From NCBI RefSeq assembly GCF_040958095.1, contig NC_091173.1:21540533-21604532 (forward strand): DNA of 64,000 nucleotides, read 5' to 3'. This stretch comes from Procambarus clarkii (Eukaryota; Arthropoda; Malacostraca; Decapoda; Cambaridae). The translations under genes were made by a program, and so were the position numbers. Below are positions 12,148 through 23,570 of the stretch, in pieces; position 1 is the first letter of the stretch; every line of letters begins with the position of its first letter. A model generated the notes under the pieces. It had not been told where the DNA came from. It saw only the letters and a program-made list of their open reading frames with translations, and made no database searches.

Positions 12148-12809
12148 GTGTTCATTTGTTATAAAATTACGTGCCTGTTTCAATATAGTAAATATTTTGA
12201 TCTAGTGGTATTTAGTCAATTCCCCCATTTTGGTTATTAATGCTGTTATTCCTTTTTATATGTGGTATTCATGTGCAGTATTGGAAATCCTATATTCTCA
12301 ATAAGTAAATCAACGTTGCTATAATTAATTCCCAAGATTTATTACCGAAGTCCCTATTGCCCGAGAGTTCATGATTACCGATTTCTGTCCTTCCTGGGAG
12401 ATCAGTAATCTAGACACATTCAGGTATTTTAGCAGGAAGGCGGTGGCAGTGTACAATAAGTTTTTATTCCTTATTTTTAAATGAATAAACCCTTCATTTG
12501 TTGCTCCCCCCTCATTTAACATTTCAGCCTCAATATTAACTGGCAGATCATTCAGGATCACAGTGATCTGCAAGCAGTGTTAAGCTGGGGTAGTGAGTGG
12601 GAGAAAGGAATAAGATAAGGTCGGGGTTCTAGCAAAGTGAAAGCGATGTAAGTTTCAATGCCTCTGATAAAATGCCACAACCTTGTTAAAACAGTATTAA
12701 TGCCATTTTTCAGTTTATGAAAAAATGACTATTGTAAAGTAAAAAATATTATTCCACTTGCTGCATAGGTAAGGTTTATAATAAACATGCTGATATTCCA
12801 AAATTAATA
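12148..12809. other. Intergenic DNA downstream of SEC13
   Basis: AT-rich, no coding signal. It lies beyond the likely SEC13 polyadenylation site at 12810-12815. Confidence 0.4.
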
Positions 12810-12815
12810 TTTATT
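12810..12815 (-). terminator. Candidate SEC13 polyadenylation signal
   Basis: AATAAA on the minus strand, about 470 bases past the SEC13 stop. Other AATAAA-like words occur in this AT-rich 3' UTR, so the choice is tentative. Confidence 0.35.
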
Positions 12816-13284
12816 TTAATATACAGACCATATTCAACATACTGTTCTCACAATGTTAACACGTAACTTTTACCACAAAATACAGCAGTGACCTGAAGTT
12901 CATACACTCTCATGCTGTTTTTACATTGTCAAAAAATGTGTATGTTCCTCGTAATGTGTCTTCAAAAATAAATTACACAAATAACTACACCATCCAATGT
13001 TGCACCTAACTATATACAGATTTTGGACAGCTCCCGAATGAAAATGTTTGCAATTTAACCTGACATTCTGAATGGAATCATTATAAATTTAATACACTGC
13101 ATCATAAAAGTAAAGATGATTTGCTAGTCTGCATAACTTTTAGATTATTGATAATTACAACAAAGAAATAATCTACCATTAAAATCCTGACTCAATTAAG
13201 TTATAACTTTCTTAAAAATAAAATTGGTCACTATGCATTTTGTAAGTATCAAATTGCACGTGACACTGCTGCTTATGGTTGTTG

Positions 13285-13377
13285 CTAGAGTGTACGTTGT
13301 TCAGAAGCTGGTTGTCCTTTGGCAGAGTCGCTCAAACACACCCACTGACCTTCCAAGCTTTCTTTCCACAGGCTAAC
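13285..13377 (-). CDS. SEC13: SEC13 exon 7 (last)
   Basis: 93 nt after acceptor ACATTAG. Encodes [17 protein letters not shown], then a short polar tail ending EQRTL and TAG. The tail is shorter than in vertebrates. Confidence 0.93.
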   Translation of the reverse strand, partial: VSLWKESLEGQWVCLSDSAKGQPASEQRTL

Positions 13378-16300
13378 CTAATGTTGTAATAGGAAAACAA
13401 AAAATGAACTCATTCAGATTATCTGTATAAATAAAAAAAAATTATAGACAAATGCCAGAAAAAAAATAAGAATGTTGAGCATTTTTCATAGCATGATATA
13501 GGCAAACCTTAAAGCTAAAAAAAGAAAAAAAAAAAAGAAAAAAGTAAGTCTGGGTCCCAAACAACCGTTATAGGTGCAATGCTATAAATGGAGCATGCAT
13601 TCCCGATCACTGAAATCATTATATAAAACCAATATTTTTGGGTCTAATAATATATGCAGGGTTTCTTCTTATTAGTCTTGAATTGAAGAGTAATTACATG
13701 GAAGCATTAAAAGGTACATAGTGATGCATGGGAGGTGGAGACTGGCAAGTCCTCTCCAGTGTCATTGAATGAATATTTTAAACATCTGTGAAGTAAATAC
13801 CGATATACATGACCTGAAAATCTATAAATCTTTAAAATAAGACATAATAAATATAATGTCTTGGGATATTCTAGCCATTATTTAAACCCAGAATATGAAA
13901 AAACAAAAAAAGTTTTCTTGTTAATTCAGACCTTATCCAAAACTGATTTAGGATAAACAAGATATACTGTCTTCTAGTGACCAAGGCCAGCTAATATTAG
14001 AAGTAAATTCAACACTGACATTTCCAAACATTTATATTAATCCCTACATTGCACGGCATTTCATGTGACAACTTTGTACTATTGCAGTTAATAAATTACT
14101 AACATGGACATTTTTTCTCCTTTTTAAAAATTCAGTTAAAATATTGCCAAATTCAACAATTTACATTTCAAATCAGTGAAACAATTACAAAATATTAAAA
14201 TACTGTATTGCTAAATTTATACATTTTTGCACCACCCATCAAGCACCTTCAGGTGCTGTGCACAGTGGCTAAGCATGCTTTGAGCGATAATCCAAAACAA
14301 ATAAATTTAAATACAAATGAAACCTTTCATATTAAGTACTAACCTTATTATCTCCACCAGAAACTGCTAGAATATTTCCAGTAACAGACCAGCTAACATG
14401 CCAGATGACATCATCAAAAGTGTTTAGCTCTCTTGGTTGCCACACACCTGTCACTCCATCATTCATCCAGATAATGACCCGCCGATCCTGCAACACAAAT
14501 ACTGTCAGCATGCATGGACTGTTAACAGTTATCTACCCCTTGAAGAATGTCTGTGTCAGGTGTTATGAAGACTTGGAAAGTAGCACCTGAAACATTATCA
14601 AAAGAATTTAATGGAGACATAACATATCTTAAGCCAAGCCAGTATCATCTGCCTGCACTAGGAAATAAGTAGAATGAATGAGCTCCTGTCTCCTGCAACT
14701 ACAGTATATACAAGTAAAAAACACGTGAAAATATAAAAAAGCACAAGGATGCAGCAAAAAGCGATCGATGTCAGATCGCTGATGTAGATAGTCGATGTAG
14801 ATCGACTACATTGCATGATCACTTATGATTCACAAAATTTAGTCAATATTTACTTATGTTAAGTAATATTTAATTGCTCATCACTTTCATAACATAAGTA
14901 AGCATTTTCTGACAGACTTTCCTACCTTACTTTACTCTTAGCCAAGGTAGAGCAAGTGAAATTCTATTGCAGAAACCCATCCCAACTCTAGGAAAATATG
15001 CTTTCAATAATAAAAGGAAAATCAAGTGGCTACCTCACCTGGGAGCATGATGCAATGATGGAACGAGGGAGGCCGATGGAAGGTGCCCAGGCCACATCTC
15101 GCACCCAATCGGAGTGTCCCTCAAGTTTACTTTCCTCGGTCCATTCTCCACTAGAACTATCAAATCTCCATATCTTAACATAGGTATCACATCCGCCAGT
15201 AACGATACGTTGGACTGCAGCTCCTGATCTGTTGGAACCATCAGCAGAACCAGATGCCACAGCAGGTGCCCAACTCACTGCATTACACCCAATCTACAAA
15301 TGTAATAATGTAAAAAGGTGTTGTCAATACAAGTCAAACAAGGCAAATGCATAAATTACTAAATATGAAACAACAGTGTTATGAAAAGTTGTGACATCAA
15401 TCTCCTTTCATCTAAAAGAATGAGGCACATGATTTGGGAGTAAGAAACATTTTCATTTTAAAAGTACTGTACATTGAACAAGCATTATCATTTGAAGCTC
15501 TGAATTTAATAATTAAAATTGGCATGTGATTACACACTATGTCAAATGAATTTAAAACTGAAGAATGATACAATATGCAATTTCAAATTACTAGGATATA
15601 CAGCATCTAATACTGGTACCTTGAAAGGTACAGGCTTACAGGATAAATTCCAATTACAAATAATATTAAGCAGGTTGAGTAGTTTTATCATGCTAATCGC
15701 CCAATTTACATTCTTAACAAATGTGGTGGAAAGGATGCAGAAAGTCTCTCCCTAAACTTTGAGGAATGGCCTCAAACAGTATTACTTTATCCTCAGATAT
15801 TCCTTGTACAGACAAAAATGTATGGCAAGAATGAAGATGTGTACACATTCATGCAAAGGCAAGTGAAAATGGAGGACAGTGAAATGAAAGGACACAACAA
15901 AGAAGGAAAATAAATGGATGGGTCAATAAGAAAACATTTATGCATGTAGCCCAAGCACTAGAATCTTTTGATCATTCAATGCTTTAACTAGTTAATAAGC
16001 AAACTTTGGTTACAAAGCTCATACAAGTCCTATATTCAAGTAGTTGTCTAGAATTTCATAAATACTTTTCCCTATTTATATGATTGTTACTTTGGTAAAC
16101 AACTTTTGTTGAACACCAAGGCAAACTCACTCAAAATTGTAACATTTATCTCGAGTTGACGTATTTGTTGCCTTGATGAAGACCAAGGTGTAGTCGTAGC
16201 TTCCATTCTTTGTATTCAATGAAAGTGACATATCACCAACTGATGTAAGTGTAGCCAAAGAATAGAACCATCAATGGGAAATTAATGTCCTCTACAATTA

Positions 16301-19300
16301 AAGTGATTTCCCTTTCAACTGATTTACTACTTGGGAACAAGAAACAGTTAACTGTAATAACATTAATGATTACATAAGTACAGTAATGTACTCTCACAGA
16401 CATAGGATTAAAACCAACACTTTCGTATTTGTAAAATTTATGTGAGGAATTACACCAACTCTTATGCGTTCTCCTGAGTTTCTTGTCAAAGTCTGAGTAT
16501 GTGGTTAGGACCAGACTTATGACTAATTGTTGTCGTTGATTAGTTGTCGAGATGCAAGTCTCATCCTAACCACATACTCAGACCTTGACTAAGCACTCAG
16601 GAATATGCAAAAGACGGTGTAATTCTAATAAATTTCACAAACACGTGTGGGTTTTTATCCTAAATTAATGTTTATGATACCAAACAATTATTTTGACCAT
16701 ACATTAACTTACGGAATGGGCATTGGTGATCTTCTTTGACTCCCATGTGTGTGCAGTGGAAGTTAAAATAGATACAGACCCATCTGCTGATGCACAGGCC
16801 AGAATGAGGCCATGCTCATGAGGTGCCCAACACACACTGTTGACTGTAAAATAATTTTTTAAGTATATTTACTAGCATCTAGGTCAGAACACTATTACAT
16901 CTGCACTTTATACTGGACTCATCAATGACAAAAGTGAGTTTAATGAAGAATAAATATTAGACAGTTTACATGAAAAGATGTGACTGTTCCAAGACAATGC
17001 ATGGAGCTCAGATACACTAAATTGGTTCAAAAGCTATTACCACAGATACATGATATTGTAGACGTATAAAAGGCAAAATGACGCATATAAAATGCCACAA
17101 GAGAAACTTTGCTTAACACATCGCAGGTACTGGAAGTATTTACGAGTCAATCCCACTGGGTCTCCACTGTATACTATACTTCCGGTCAGGAACTAGAGTA
17201 CATTACTGGTATAAAGATCATGACCCTTGACAGGTCATGCACCTTAAAACCAAGAACGTGGTGAAATTTACAAAAAAAAAAAAAAAAAGGTTGCATGCAT
17301 AATGTTACACAGCTGCAACCAGTTGTCTTTTAATGATTCACTAGAAACTCAGCCTAGCACCCAATGACATACTTCTTGACCTGGGCAAACATTGTACAGT
17401 ACATGTAACACAAAAGTGGTAACCTAATCTTAACCAATTCTACCTAATGTTGTGCAATAGAAAACTAGTGGGCCAACAATGAGTGTACAAGGGATATACA
17501 GATATTTCACACAAACAAAACACTTTGGAATATGATTAGCAGCAGTTACTGAAATGGTTTCATAAAATTTTTACCAAGAAAGTGTAAACTAATGGAATGC
17601 AAGTATTTTGTTGGAAGACTAAGTTTGTGACAAGGCAATTTATAGAAGAGAAAAAAATAAAGGGGTACTTTAAAAACATTGTTTACAAGGTCTATAGAAA
17701 TGATCAATACAAGAAGTGCAAATATACACGAGATAAGTATTTACTGTAATGCCATAAATCACCTAAACTGGAGTGCTCAATTCACTAATCACGCATTAGA
17801 GAAGGTTGATAGCTGGAAGAATTTTGAACTTCAAGTGGCTTAACCACTTAAAAGGTTGGTTGGGTGGCCAACCAACCTTAGAAATTTGGATCCTACCAAC
17901 AAATGTGTTTCATGCATTTTTTAAATTACAGTACATTCTTTCATCATTCCAAGTTCAAATGTTCTGTGACACTTCTTTTCCCAAGCTGACCTGCACAAAT
18001 ACAAATTTCTTGAATGTCAGCATTCAATCCCCAACAGTCTAAATGGTTGGGCACCATTCCCTTCCTCGGTCCTATCCCAAATCCTCATTCTCATCTCTTC
18101 CAAGTGCTGTCATAATGGGTTAGCACACACTTCTAATACTGATACCTTACTTTACCTCTTATTAAATCATGTGTCTAAAGATAAATACAGTGAATGTTAC
18201 AAACAAGTGAAGAGATTACAGTACTAAGTGATGATATTCAAAGTTAATTTTCTACAAATTCACTTCAATTATGGAAAATGTTTGGTACATCAATGATAGT
18301 GTTGGCTAACTGTACGAGATGAGATGACAATTATAGCATGACTAAAAAAAAAATTAGTTGGCATTACCTGATGAATCATGGTTAGCATATTCATGTATCT
18401 TTTTCCATTTGTGGCCATCTTCTTGCCAAATGATAACTTTACGATCATAGCTGCATGATGCTAAGATGTTGCCATACATAGGGTGAGCCCATGCCACTTG
18501 CCAAACCTGCAACATTTAATAATTGAGTAATAATGGTTTAATTAGCTTAGTTTTACAAGCACTAAACAAAAATTTACCTTTTAAATTAATGTTTTTTCTG
18601 AACATAAAAGTTTCCATATTTGCAAATTTGCAAATTTGGATACTTGTGCAAAACAAATTGCACATCTTATAAGATAAGGTGACCTAGTGTTTCCTTGTGT
18701 GGCTCATGGAACTGAAGCATTGAATCTTTATGCACTTCTAAATTTTGTGGAAATTTCAAAGCATCCTTCATCTCCACACATCACAGGTAATGTGTCGAAC
18801 AAGGCTTGTGATAATATCCTAGTGAAGTGTGTGTGTGCTGCTGAACACTGAATAGATAAATAACTTACATATTATAAAGGTTGAAAGCAGCATAACAAAC
18901 TATTGTAGTGCACAGTACTATGTGAAATAGGCAAAACAAGTGTGTGTCAATTTCAACAGTAAAGATAATCTCTAATTTTATGCTAAAAGAAACAGTCATA
19001 AGATCACAGGCATCAGGAAGATACGTAACATGCTTGACACCAAGTTAATAGTACTGTATCGTAATTTTCGAATATTATTATCGTATGTATGTAATTATCG
19101 AATGTTTAGGTACATTTCCTATAATAAAATCAGTACTATACACTACAAATAATATCTTAAAGTCAATTTATTTAATTAAGATGAAGCACAATCAAACATA
19201 CCAGCTTAGAACACTTACTGGTCCCTCATGTTCCCGGAGATCTGCAATTAAAGTTTGTGAAGTGCCCTTCACCTCGAAGATCTTGATGGATCTGTCCGAG

Positions 19301-21144
19301 GAACATGTTGCCAGCCTTGTACCAAAGTAATCCATCTGAGCATCATGGATCATGTCATCATGACCAGTCTCTACATTACTGATCACAGACACCTGAAAAA
19401 TGACATTAAAATGTTATATGTTGGCTTTACAATAAAATGAGAAATGCGCTACTATAGACCGCTTTCTGCACACTGAATATGATAACAAATTTCAAGTAAA
19501 AGTAATCAGACAGACCAGGCATATATTCATTTAAACATTTATGTTTTGTATATTTTGTATTTTATTTTATTTTATTTTATTGTATATATTTATTTTGTAT
19601 ATTCATACAAACATTTATGCATTGATTTTTGGTTTTAAATTCTTACTAATCATAACTTCCAGATCCCTTTCGCAATCTCAACACCATCTAGCTCGTATCT
19701 TGTAACTATATCATTACATAGCCTCAAAATCTTACAATTGTCAACATTAAACTGCATCTGCCAATCTTTTGACCATTTCAAAACCCTATCTATTTAGATC
19801 ATTTTGAAGTGATTAGAGACAAAGTGTTTATTTTCCTCCCGATTTTTGTATCAACGGCAAATTTGCAAATATTGCTGCTCAAACCTGAATCTAAATCATT
19901 TATAAATATTATGAATAACAAGGTCCCAGGAGAGAGCCTTGAGGCACTCCACTTACAACATTTTCCCCACTCTGACTTAACCCCATTTATACCGTTTCCT
20001 TTGATATAGCCATGCCCTAATCCAACTTAATATAGCACCCCCATTACCGTGAGCCTCTAAGTGATTACAGTACAGGCTCTAAACATATTACTCTATGTTA
20101 AGTGTAATATAGTTGGCTAAAAGCTCTCAGAAGTTTCATTGCTGGCAATTAGATGTACCTGTTAATTCACATAACTTATCCGTAAGAATTCCATATTTAA
20201 GAAGTTCTACACAAATCCTTTGTGCACTAATAACAATTGATACGTCTTCCCAAGGGTTACATGAATACCGGACTACCAAAAAGTAAGCAGCAAGATGATG
20301 GCCAGCTTGGCACGTCAGGAGATGCATGGAACACAAGCCGTCAAAATATGGAGTCAAGTCAGTCCATCTCCAGTAGTGGCTCAGTGACAAATGCTCTGTA
20401 TATACTTCAGATCATCATCATCATCATCGACATTCACCAGCAACAGTGTAACACTCGACAAACCTAGTTCCTACTCTCACAAGACACTACAACCTCGCCC
20501 CAGATCAGACGGCCAGATTTTGGTCGTACTCTAGCATTCTCGTTCCAGCATTAGGGCACTCTACCCCAAGCTTCACTCAAGCTCTCTGCCCCCATGCCTT
20601 GTCTCGGCTATCATGACATGTCATTACAGTTCCAAAAGCTGACTGCTGTAACCAAGACCATTAAACATTAAAAGCCACTAAACTCGTTGAATAATGTCAC
20701 CCAAACTCAATACAGTACATTACAATCCAGACGAATTTGACATCGGTGACAGTGCATACAATACACATGGATACGAGTGAGCACTATCTGTATTATTGTG
20801 ATATATATCTTTGTATTGACGTCATAACATGTATGGGATGCTAGAGAACCCCTACCTAGCCTATATATGTCAATGGGGCACGGCTGTATTAACATACCAG
20901 ATATCTTAAAGTAGTGCAGTATGGTTAACCAGTCAACATTATTATTACCAACTACAACAAGGTACGTTAGTCACGGCATTATATTAACATTAAGAGAATG
21001 TTAAGCTCCTCTAGCAGACGGACCAACTGTCAAGTTACACCAAAACTACATAAAAAAATAAAAAGGAAGCTTTGCAATGATTTGGAGGTATATTTTTCAG
21101 ATTGTTCCACAAACTGTACACACAAGAGCTGCATCAGTTACCAT
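13285..21144 (-). CDS. SEC13: SEC13 homologue, complete gene of seven coding exons
   Basis: Joining 21144-21142, 19392-19219, 18506-18368, 16843-16713, 15293-15039, 14487-14344 and 13377-13285 gives 939 nt, a 312-residue protein plus stop; vertebrate SEC13 is about 322. All introns start GT and end AG and all phases agree. The protein is a six-bladed WD40 propeller. Landmarks are [89 protein letters not shown] and [20 protein letters not shown]. In the known family, SEC13 pairs with SEC31 in the COPII outer coat, with Nup96/Nup145C in the nuclear pore Y-complex, and sits in GATOR2. Introns hold a foldback element, a SINE and a LINE-like piece. Identity is very secure; the first exon is inferred. 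Confidence 0.95.
14344..14487 (-). CDS. SEC13: SEC13 exon 6
   Basis: 144 nt, 48 codons (acceptor GTTGCAG, donor GTTAGT). Encodes [18 protein letters not shown] through [11 protein letters not shown], the last blade. Confidence 0.95.
15039..15293 (-). CDS. SEC13: SEC13 exon 5
   Basis: 255 nt, 85 codons (acceptor TTTGTAG, donor GTGAGG). Encodes [19 protein letters not shown] through [10 protein letters not shown]. It carries the lineage-variable serine/glycine-rich loop [11 protein letters not shown] and the conserved [17 protein letters not shown]. Confidence 0.95.
16447..16633. repeat. Foldback (inverted-repeat) element in SEC13 intron 4
   Basis: The left arm GAATTACACC...CTGAGTATGTGGTTAGGA is repeated as a reverse complement in the right arm TCCTAACCACATACTCAGAC...GGTGTAATTC. 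The arms are about 75-80 bases with scattered mismatches around a roughly 30-base centre. It is MITE-like, with no coding capacity. Confidence 0.75.
16713..16843 (-). CDS. SEC13: SEC13 exon 4
   Basis: 131 nt with acceptor TTTACAG and donor GTAAGTT. Encodes [17 protein letters not shown] through [10 protein letters not shown]; the phases match exons 3 and 5. Confidence 0.95.
16844..18000. other. SEC13 intron 3, mostly unannotated
   Basis: AT-rich intron with a short poly-A run at about 17273-17288. No exon or clear repeat seen before the SINE piece near 18000. Confidence 0.4.
18000..18135 (+). mobile_element. SINE 3' fragment in SEC13 intron
   Basis: The stretch caatccccaacagtctaaat, then GGTTGGGCACCATTCCCTTC, CCTATCCCAAATCCT and CCAAGTGCTGTCATAATGGG, resembles the tail of the tRNA-derived SINE whose head is at 25515-25610 (ccgaccgtccaagtg, ggttgggt). 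Confidence 0.55.
18368..18506 (-). CDS. SEC13: SEC13 exon 3
   Basis: 139 nt with acceptor TGTTGCAG and donor GTAATG. Encodes [18 protein letters not shown] through [11 protein letters not shown]; ends with one base of the next codon. Confidence 0.95.
19219..19392 (-). CDS. SEC13: SEC13 exon 2
   Basis: 58 codons, phase 0 at both ends (acceptor TTTTTCAG, donor GTAAGTGTT). Encodes the first blade, from [13 protein letters not shown] to [11 protein letters not shown]. Confidence 0.95.
19557..20065. mobile_element. Probable LINE 3'-region fragment upstream of SEC13 exon 2
   Basis: Begins with a TTTTA pentanucleotide run (19557-19580). It then carries text such as aaggtcccaggagagagcct and tgaggcactccacttacaac, which I associate with dispersed arthropod LINE 3' sequence. 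No intact reading frame. Family assignment is tentative. Confidence 0.35.
20066..21141. other. SEC13 intron 1, 5' part
   Basis: No exon or named repeat recognised. A short ATC run lies at 20411-20427. Confidence 0.4.
21142..21144 (-). CDS. SEC13: SEC13 exon 1: start codon only
   Basis: AAAATG is followed directly by GTAACT, a donor. The next exon begins in phase 0 with [13 protein letters not shown], so the join gives M-V-S-V-I, exactly as SEC13 orthologues start. The upstream 150 bases are CpG-rich, fitting a 5' UTR and promoter. No other ATG-GT candidate as good was found between 19400 and 21300. Confidence 0.7.
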
Positions 21145-21305
21145 TTTTGAGTACACAGATGTTGTGTAGGAGGAGTATGATACTTGGTGATGAAGGAAGC
21201 AGCAGCCACCTCGCCTCGGCCGCCGTGACAACACTGCCAACTGTACGAGGCCGCCGCACTAACATGGCCGCCGCAACCCCGACTTCACTTGACAAACTCT
21301 CCTCC
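21145..21305 (-). promoter_or_regulatory. SEC13: Likely SEC13 5' UTR and core promoter
   Basis: CpG-dense compared with its surroundings, with several GCCGCC/GGCGGC words around 21209-21275. It sits directly upstream of the inferred start codon. No TATA box stands out. A retroposon (21306-21477) abuts it, so the native promoter is limited to this interval or lies beyond the insertion. Confidence 0.5.
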
Positions 21306-21477
21306 TAGGAAATGTATATATGTTTATCCCTCAGAATGTTTGGTAATATGTTTAATGTTTGTGATGTGTGTCTATGTATGTATTAACACGATGTACTGAA
21401 CGGGGTGAGAATAGCTTGAGCTACCTCATCCCTTTGTGTGTATTTTACCTCAATAAACTTATTTCAATTTCAATTTC
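21306..21477 (+). mobile_element. 172-bp retroposon with CAATTT-repeat tail and 11-bp target duplication
   Basis: AACTCTCCTCC occurs at 21295-21305 and again at 21478-21488, flanking exactly this block. The block ends in ATTTCAATTTCAATTTC, and before that CCTCAATAAACTT, an internal AATAAA. The middle reads gaatagcttgagctacctca, a dispersed decapod-type repeat in my experience. The long duplication and simple-repeat tail indicate target-primed retroposition. Confidence 0.8.
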
Positions 21478-21488
21478 AACTCTCCTCC

Positions 21489-22010
21489 ACACATTGCTAA
21501 CTCAACTGACTAGTTATGTGGGGTCAAATATGGGCTTGGGAGTATATTTCATTATCCAAAGCTTCTAACAGATGCTTAAATGTAACACAGTTAAATTTAG
21601 AAACAGTAGAGGTTGTTAATTAAATAACTTTATATTAATGAATGAGATTCTTTATCATTGTTTTGTATTTATATTGAGGATGAGCAATATTCTACGCGCT
21701 ACCATTATATGTATTTATATTGCTGATAAACGTGGACAGAATTAGTCTGTATTGACTGAAACTTAATAAAACTAACAAAAAACGGGAATTTACTACCTGT
21801 AAAAGTACGAAAAATGCATTTGTCAATATATACTGTTTATCACCTATATGTAGTTATTTGTGCTTACCCGACAGTGTCCGCTTTTGGCTTCTACCTGATG
21901 CAATATAACAAGTTTTTTTCCTGCGTTTCGACTTTGGCTCACTTCGATGTTCAGTTCCAAACGTCCCTAACATTTTTTTTAAATAATCTGCCACCAACAT
22001 TGTGTATATG
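21489..22010. other. No feature recognised
   Basis: AT-rich spacer without coding or repeat signal that I can support. Confidence 0.4.
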
Positions 22011-22011
22011 T

Positions 22012-22292
22012 CCCTTCGTCCTGGTCCCATCCCTTGTGTCCCTTCGTCCTGGTCCCATCCCTTGTGTCCCTTCGTCCTGGTCCCATCCCTTGTGTCCCTT
22101 CGTCCTGGTCCCATCCCTTGTGTCCCTTCGTCCTGGTCCCATCCCTTGTGTCCCTTCGTCCTGGTCCCATCCCTTGTGTCCCTTCGTCCTGGTCCCATCC
22201 CTTGTGTCCCTTCGTCCTGGTCCCATCCCTTGTGTCCCTTCGTCCTGGTCCCATCCCTTGTGTCCCTTCGTCCTGGTCCCACACCTTGTGCC
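22012..22292 (+). repeat. 28-bp minisatellite, ten copies
   Basis: The unit is CCCTTCGTCCTGGTCCCATC followed by CCTTGTGT. Nine copies look identical; the tenth is diverged (CACACCTTGTGC). Because 28 is not a multiple of three, every frame of both strands stays open across the array, which explains the long overlapping open frames here; none is a gene. Confidence 0.95.
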
Positions 22293-22507
22293 GCCTCGTT
22301 ATGGCCCAACTCGGTCTCTGAAAGTACCCTCATCTTAGCCCCATACAACCCTTGTGATTTTACTTTCAGGTTTCGCATAGTTCGGGACATGTGATTTCTT
22401 TATCATAATTTATGTGAAACTACTAGCAATAATGTTTCTTGTGTATTTGCTGTTGTTACGTTGGGTCATAGGCCAGGTATCTTTACCAGTCCCAGCAGTC
22501 AAAGTAG

Positions 22508-22672
22508 GCGCTGAGTCACAATTACGTGGCTGAAGTATGTTGACCAGACCACACACTAGAAGGTGAAGGGACGACGACGTTTCGGTCCGTCCTGGACCAT
22601 TCTCAAGTCGATTGTCCAGGACGGACCGAAACGTCGTCGTCCCTTCACTTTCTAGTGTGTGGTCTGGTCAAC
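22508..22672 (+). mobile_element. Palindromic element, copy 1 (165 bp), with 12-bp target duplication
   Basis: CAGTCAAAGTAG ends at 22507 and recurs at 22672-22683. The element starts GCGCTGAGTCACAATTACG, then from 22539 (GTTGACCAGACCACACACTA) to 22672 forms a near-perfect hairpin: GACGACGACGTTTCGGTCCG pairs with CGGACCGAAACGTCGTCGTC around a short TCTCAAGTCGATTG centre. It carries no ORF. Confidence 0.85.
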
Positions 22673-22683
22673 AGTCAAAGTAG

Positions 22684-23029
22684 TCATTGCCAGGTGTGTG
22701 TATGCACATATTGCTTTGCAGGTTGTAAGAGTGTTGTTTGTCTGACAGCTATGTCACTGTGATCTTTTTATATATGAGTTGTGTTATTGTAGTGCTTTTT
22801 TAAGAACTGTGTACACAGTGTGTACGTGATGTGCCTCTGTTTGTTTGTGTTGCCCAGGAAGTACAACGAGAAGGTAACGGGAGAACTTTCAGTGTATTCG
22901 CTGTTGCACGAGCGATGACATCCCCTCAGACGGGCAGTGGAGGAGTAACCTGAGGGAAGGTTACTCCTCTTAGGGGAGGAGATGAGTAGGTCAGGGGATG
23001 AGTAGAAGGCTGATTCCCCAAGGTCTTAC
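22684..23029. other. No feature recognised
   Basis: A TGAGGGAAGGTTACTCCTCT-type direct and inverted duplication lies around 22940-22975. Otherwise unremarkable. Confidence 0.4.
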
Positions 23030-23570
23030 TGCAATCGAAAAAATGATCAGTAGAAAGCTAAGACAATATGACTATATAGTACATGGAAGGGATATGAGGA
23101 CAGACTCATAAGCTGCACTTCAAATATTAGGAAAAAACAGCGGAAAGGCCACGTAGAAATAATTACCACTATTTTGTATCGTGGAGTAGTAGCTAAAGGC
23201 AAAAGACTCATCATCACCCTAAACTGCTAAATTGGCAACTCGTCATCCAGTGATCCACAAAAGAATCCAACCCAGCGTAGAGTACATAAAAAACACCATC
23301 ACCTAAAAACTCGCTCACCTCAACAAAGCCCATCTACAACACAGTTACAGAAGGTTCGCCCTCTGCAATATGGTATCTTCAAGCCACCAAGTTAGGCAGG
23401 TTAAATATTCCAAAAGGAATCCACAGGGAAATAGCAGTTCGGTTATATAGACTACGTCTAGGTTACAGATGCAACTGGGATTTTGGTGAACCCCGACAGA
23501 GAAAATGCATCATCAATCACAGAAAAGCCATTACTTCAATATCTCCTGGAATATAAAGCAACAAACGACC
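23030..23570 (+). pseudogene. LINE C-terminal (RNase H-end) fragment
   Basis: From 23398 the plus strand reads RLNIPKGIHREIAVRLYRLR and then LGYRCNWDF, the RLRLGY region that follows RNase H in jockey/I-type non-LTR elements. Sequence upstream to about 23030 has the same drift, with several stops. It ends near 23560. No upstream reverse transcriptase is attached. Confidence 0.7.

Noticed and set aside
14761-14820. GATCG-rich palindromic words (GCGATCGATG, CAGATCGCTG, TAGATCGACT)
   Set aside because: Short and local with no flanking duplication or repeat elsewhere; not enough to call an element.
21814-22394. Several long overlapping open frames on both strands with PSLVSLRPGPIPCV or WDQDEGTQGM repeats
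   Set aside because: They are frame artefacts of the 28-bp minisatellite.
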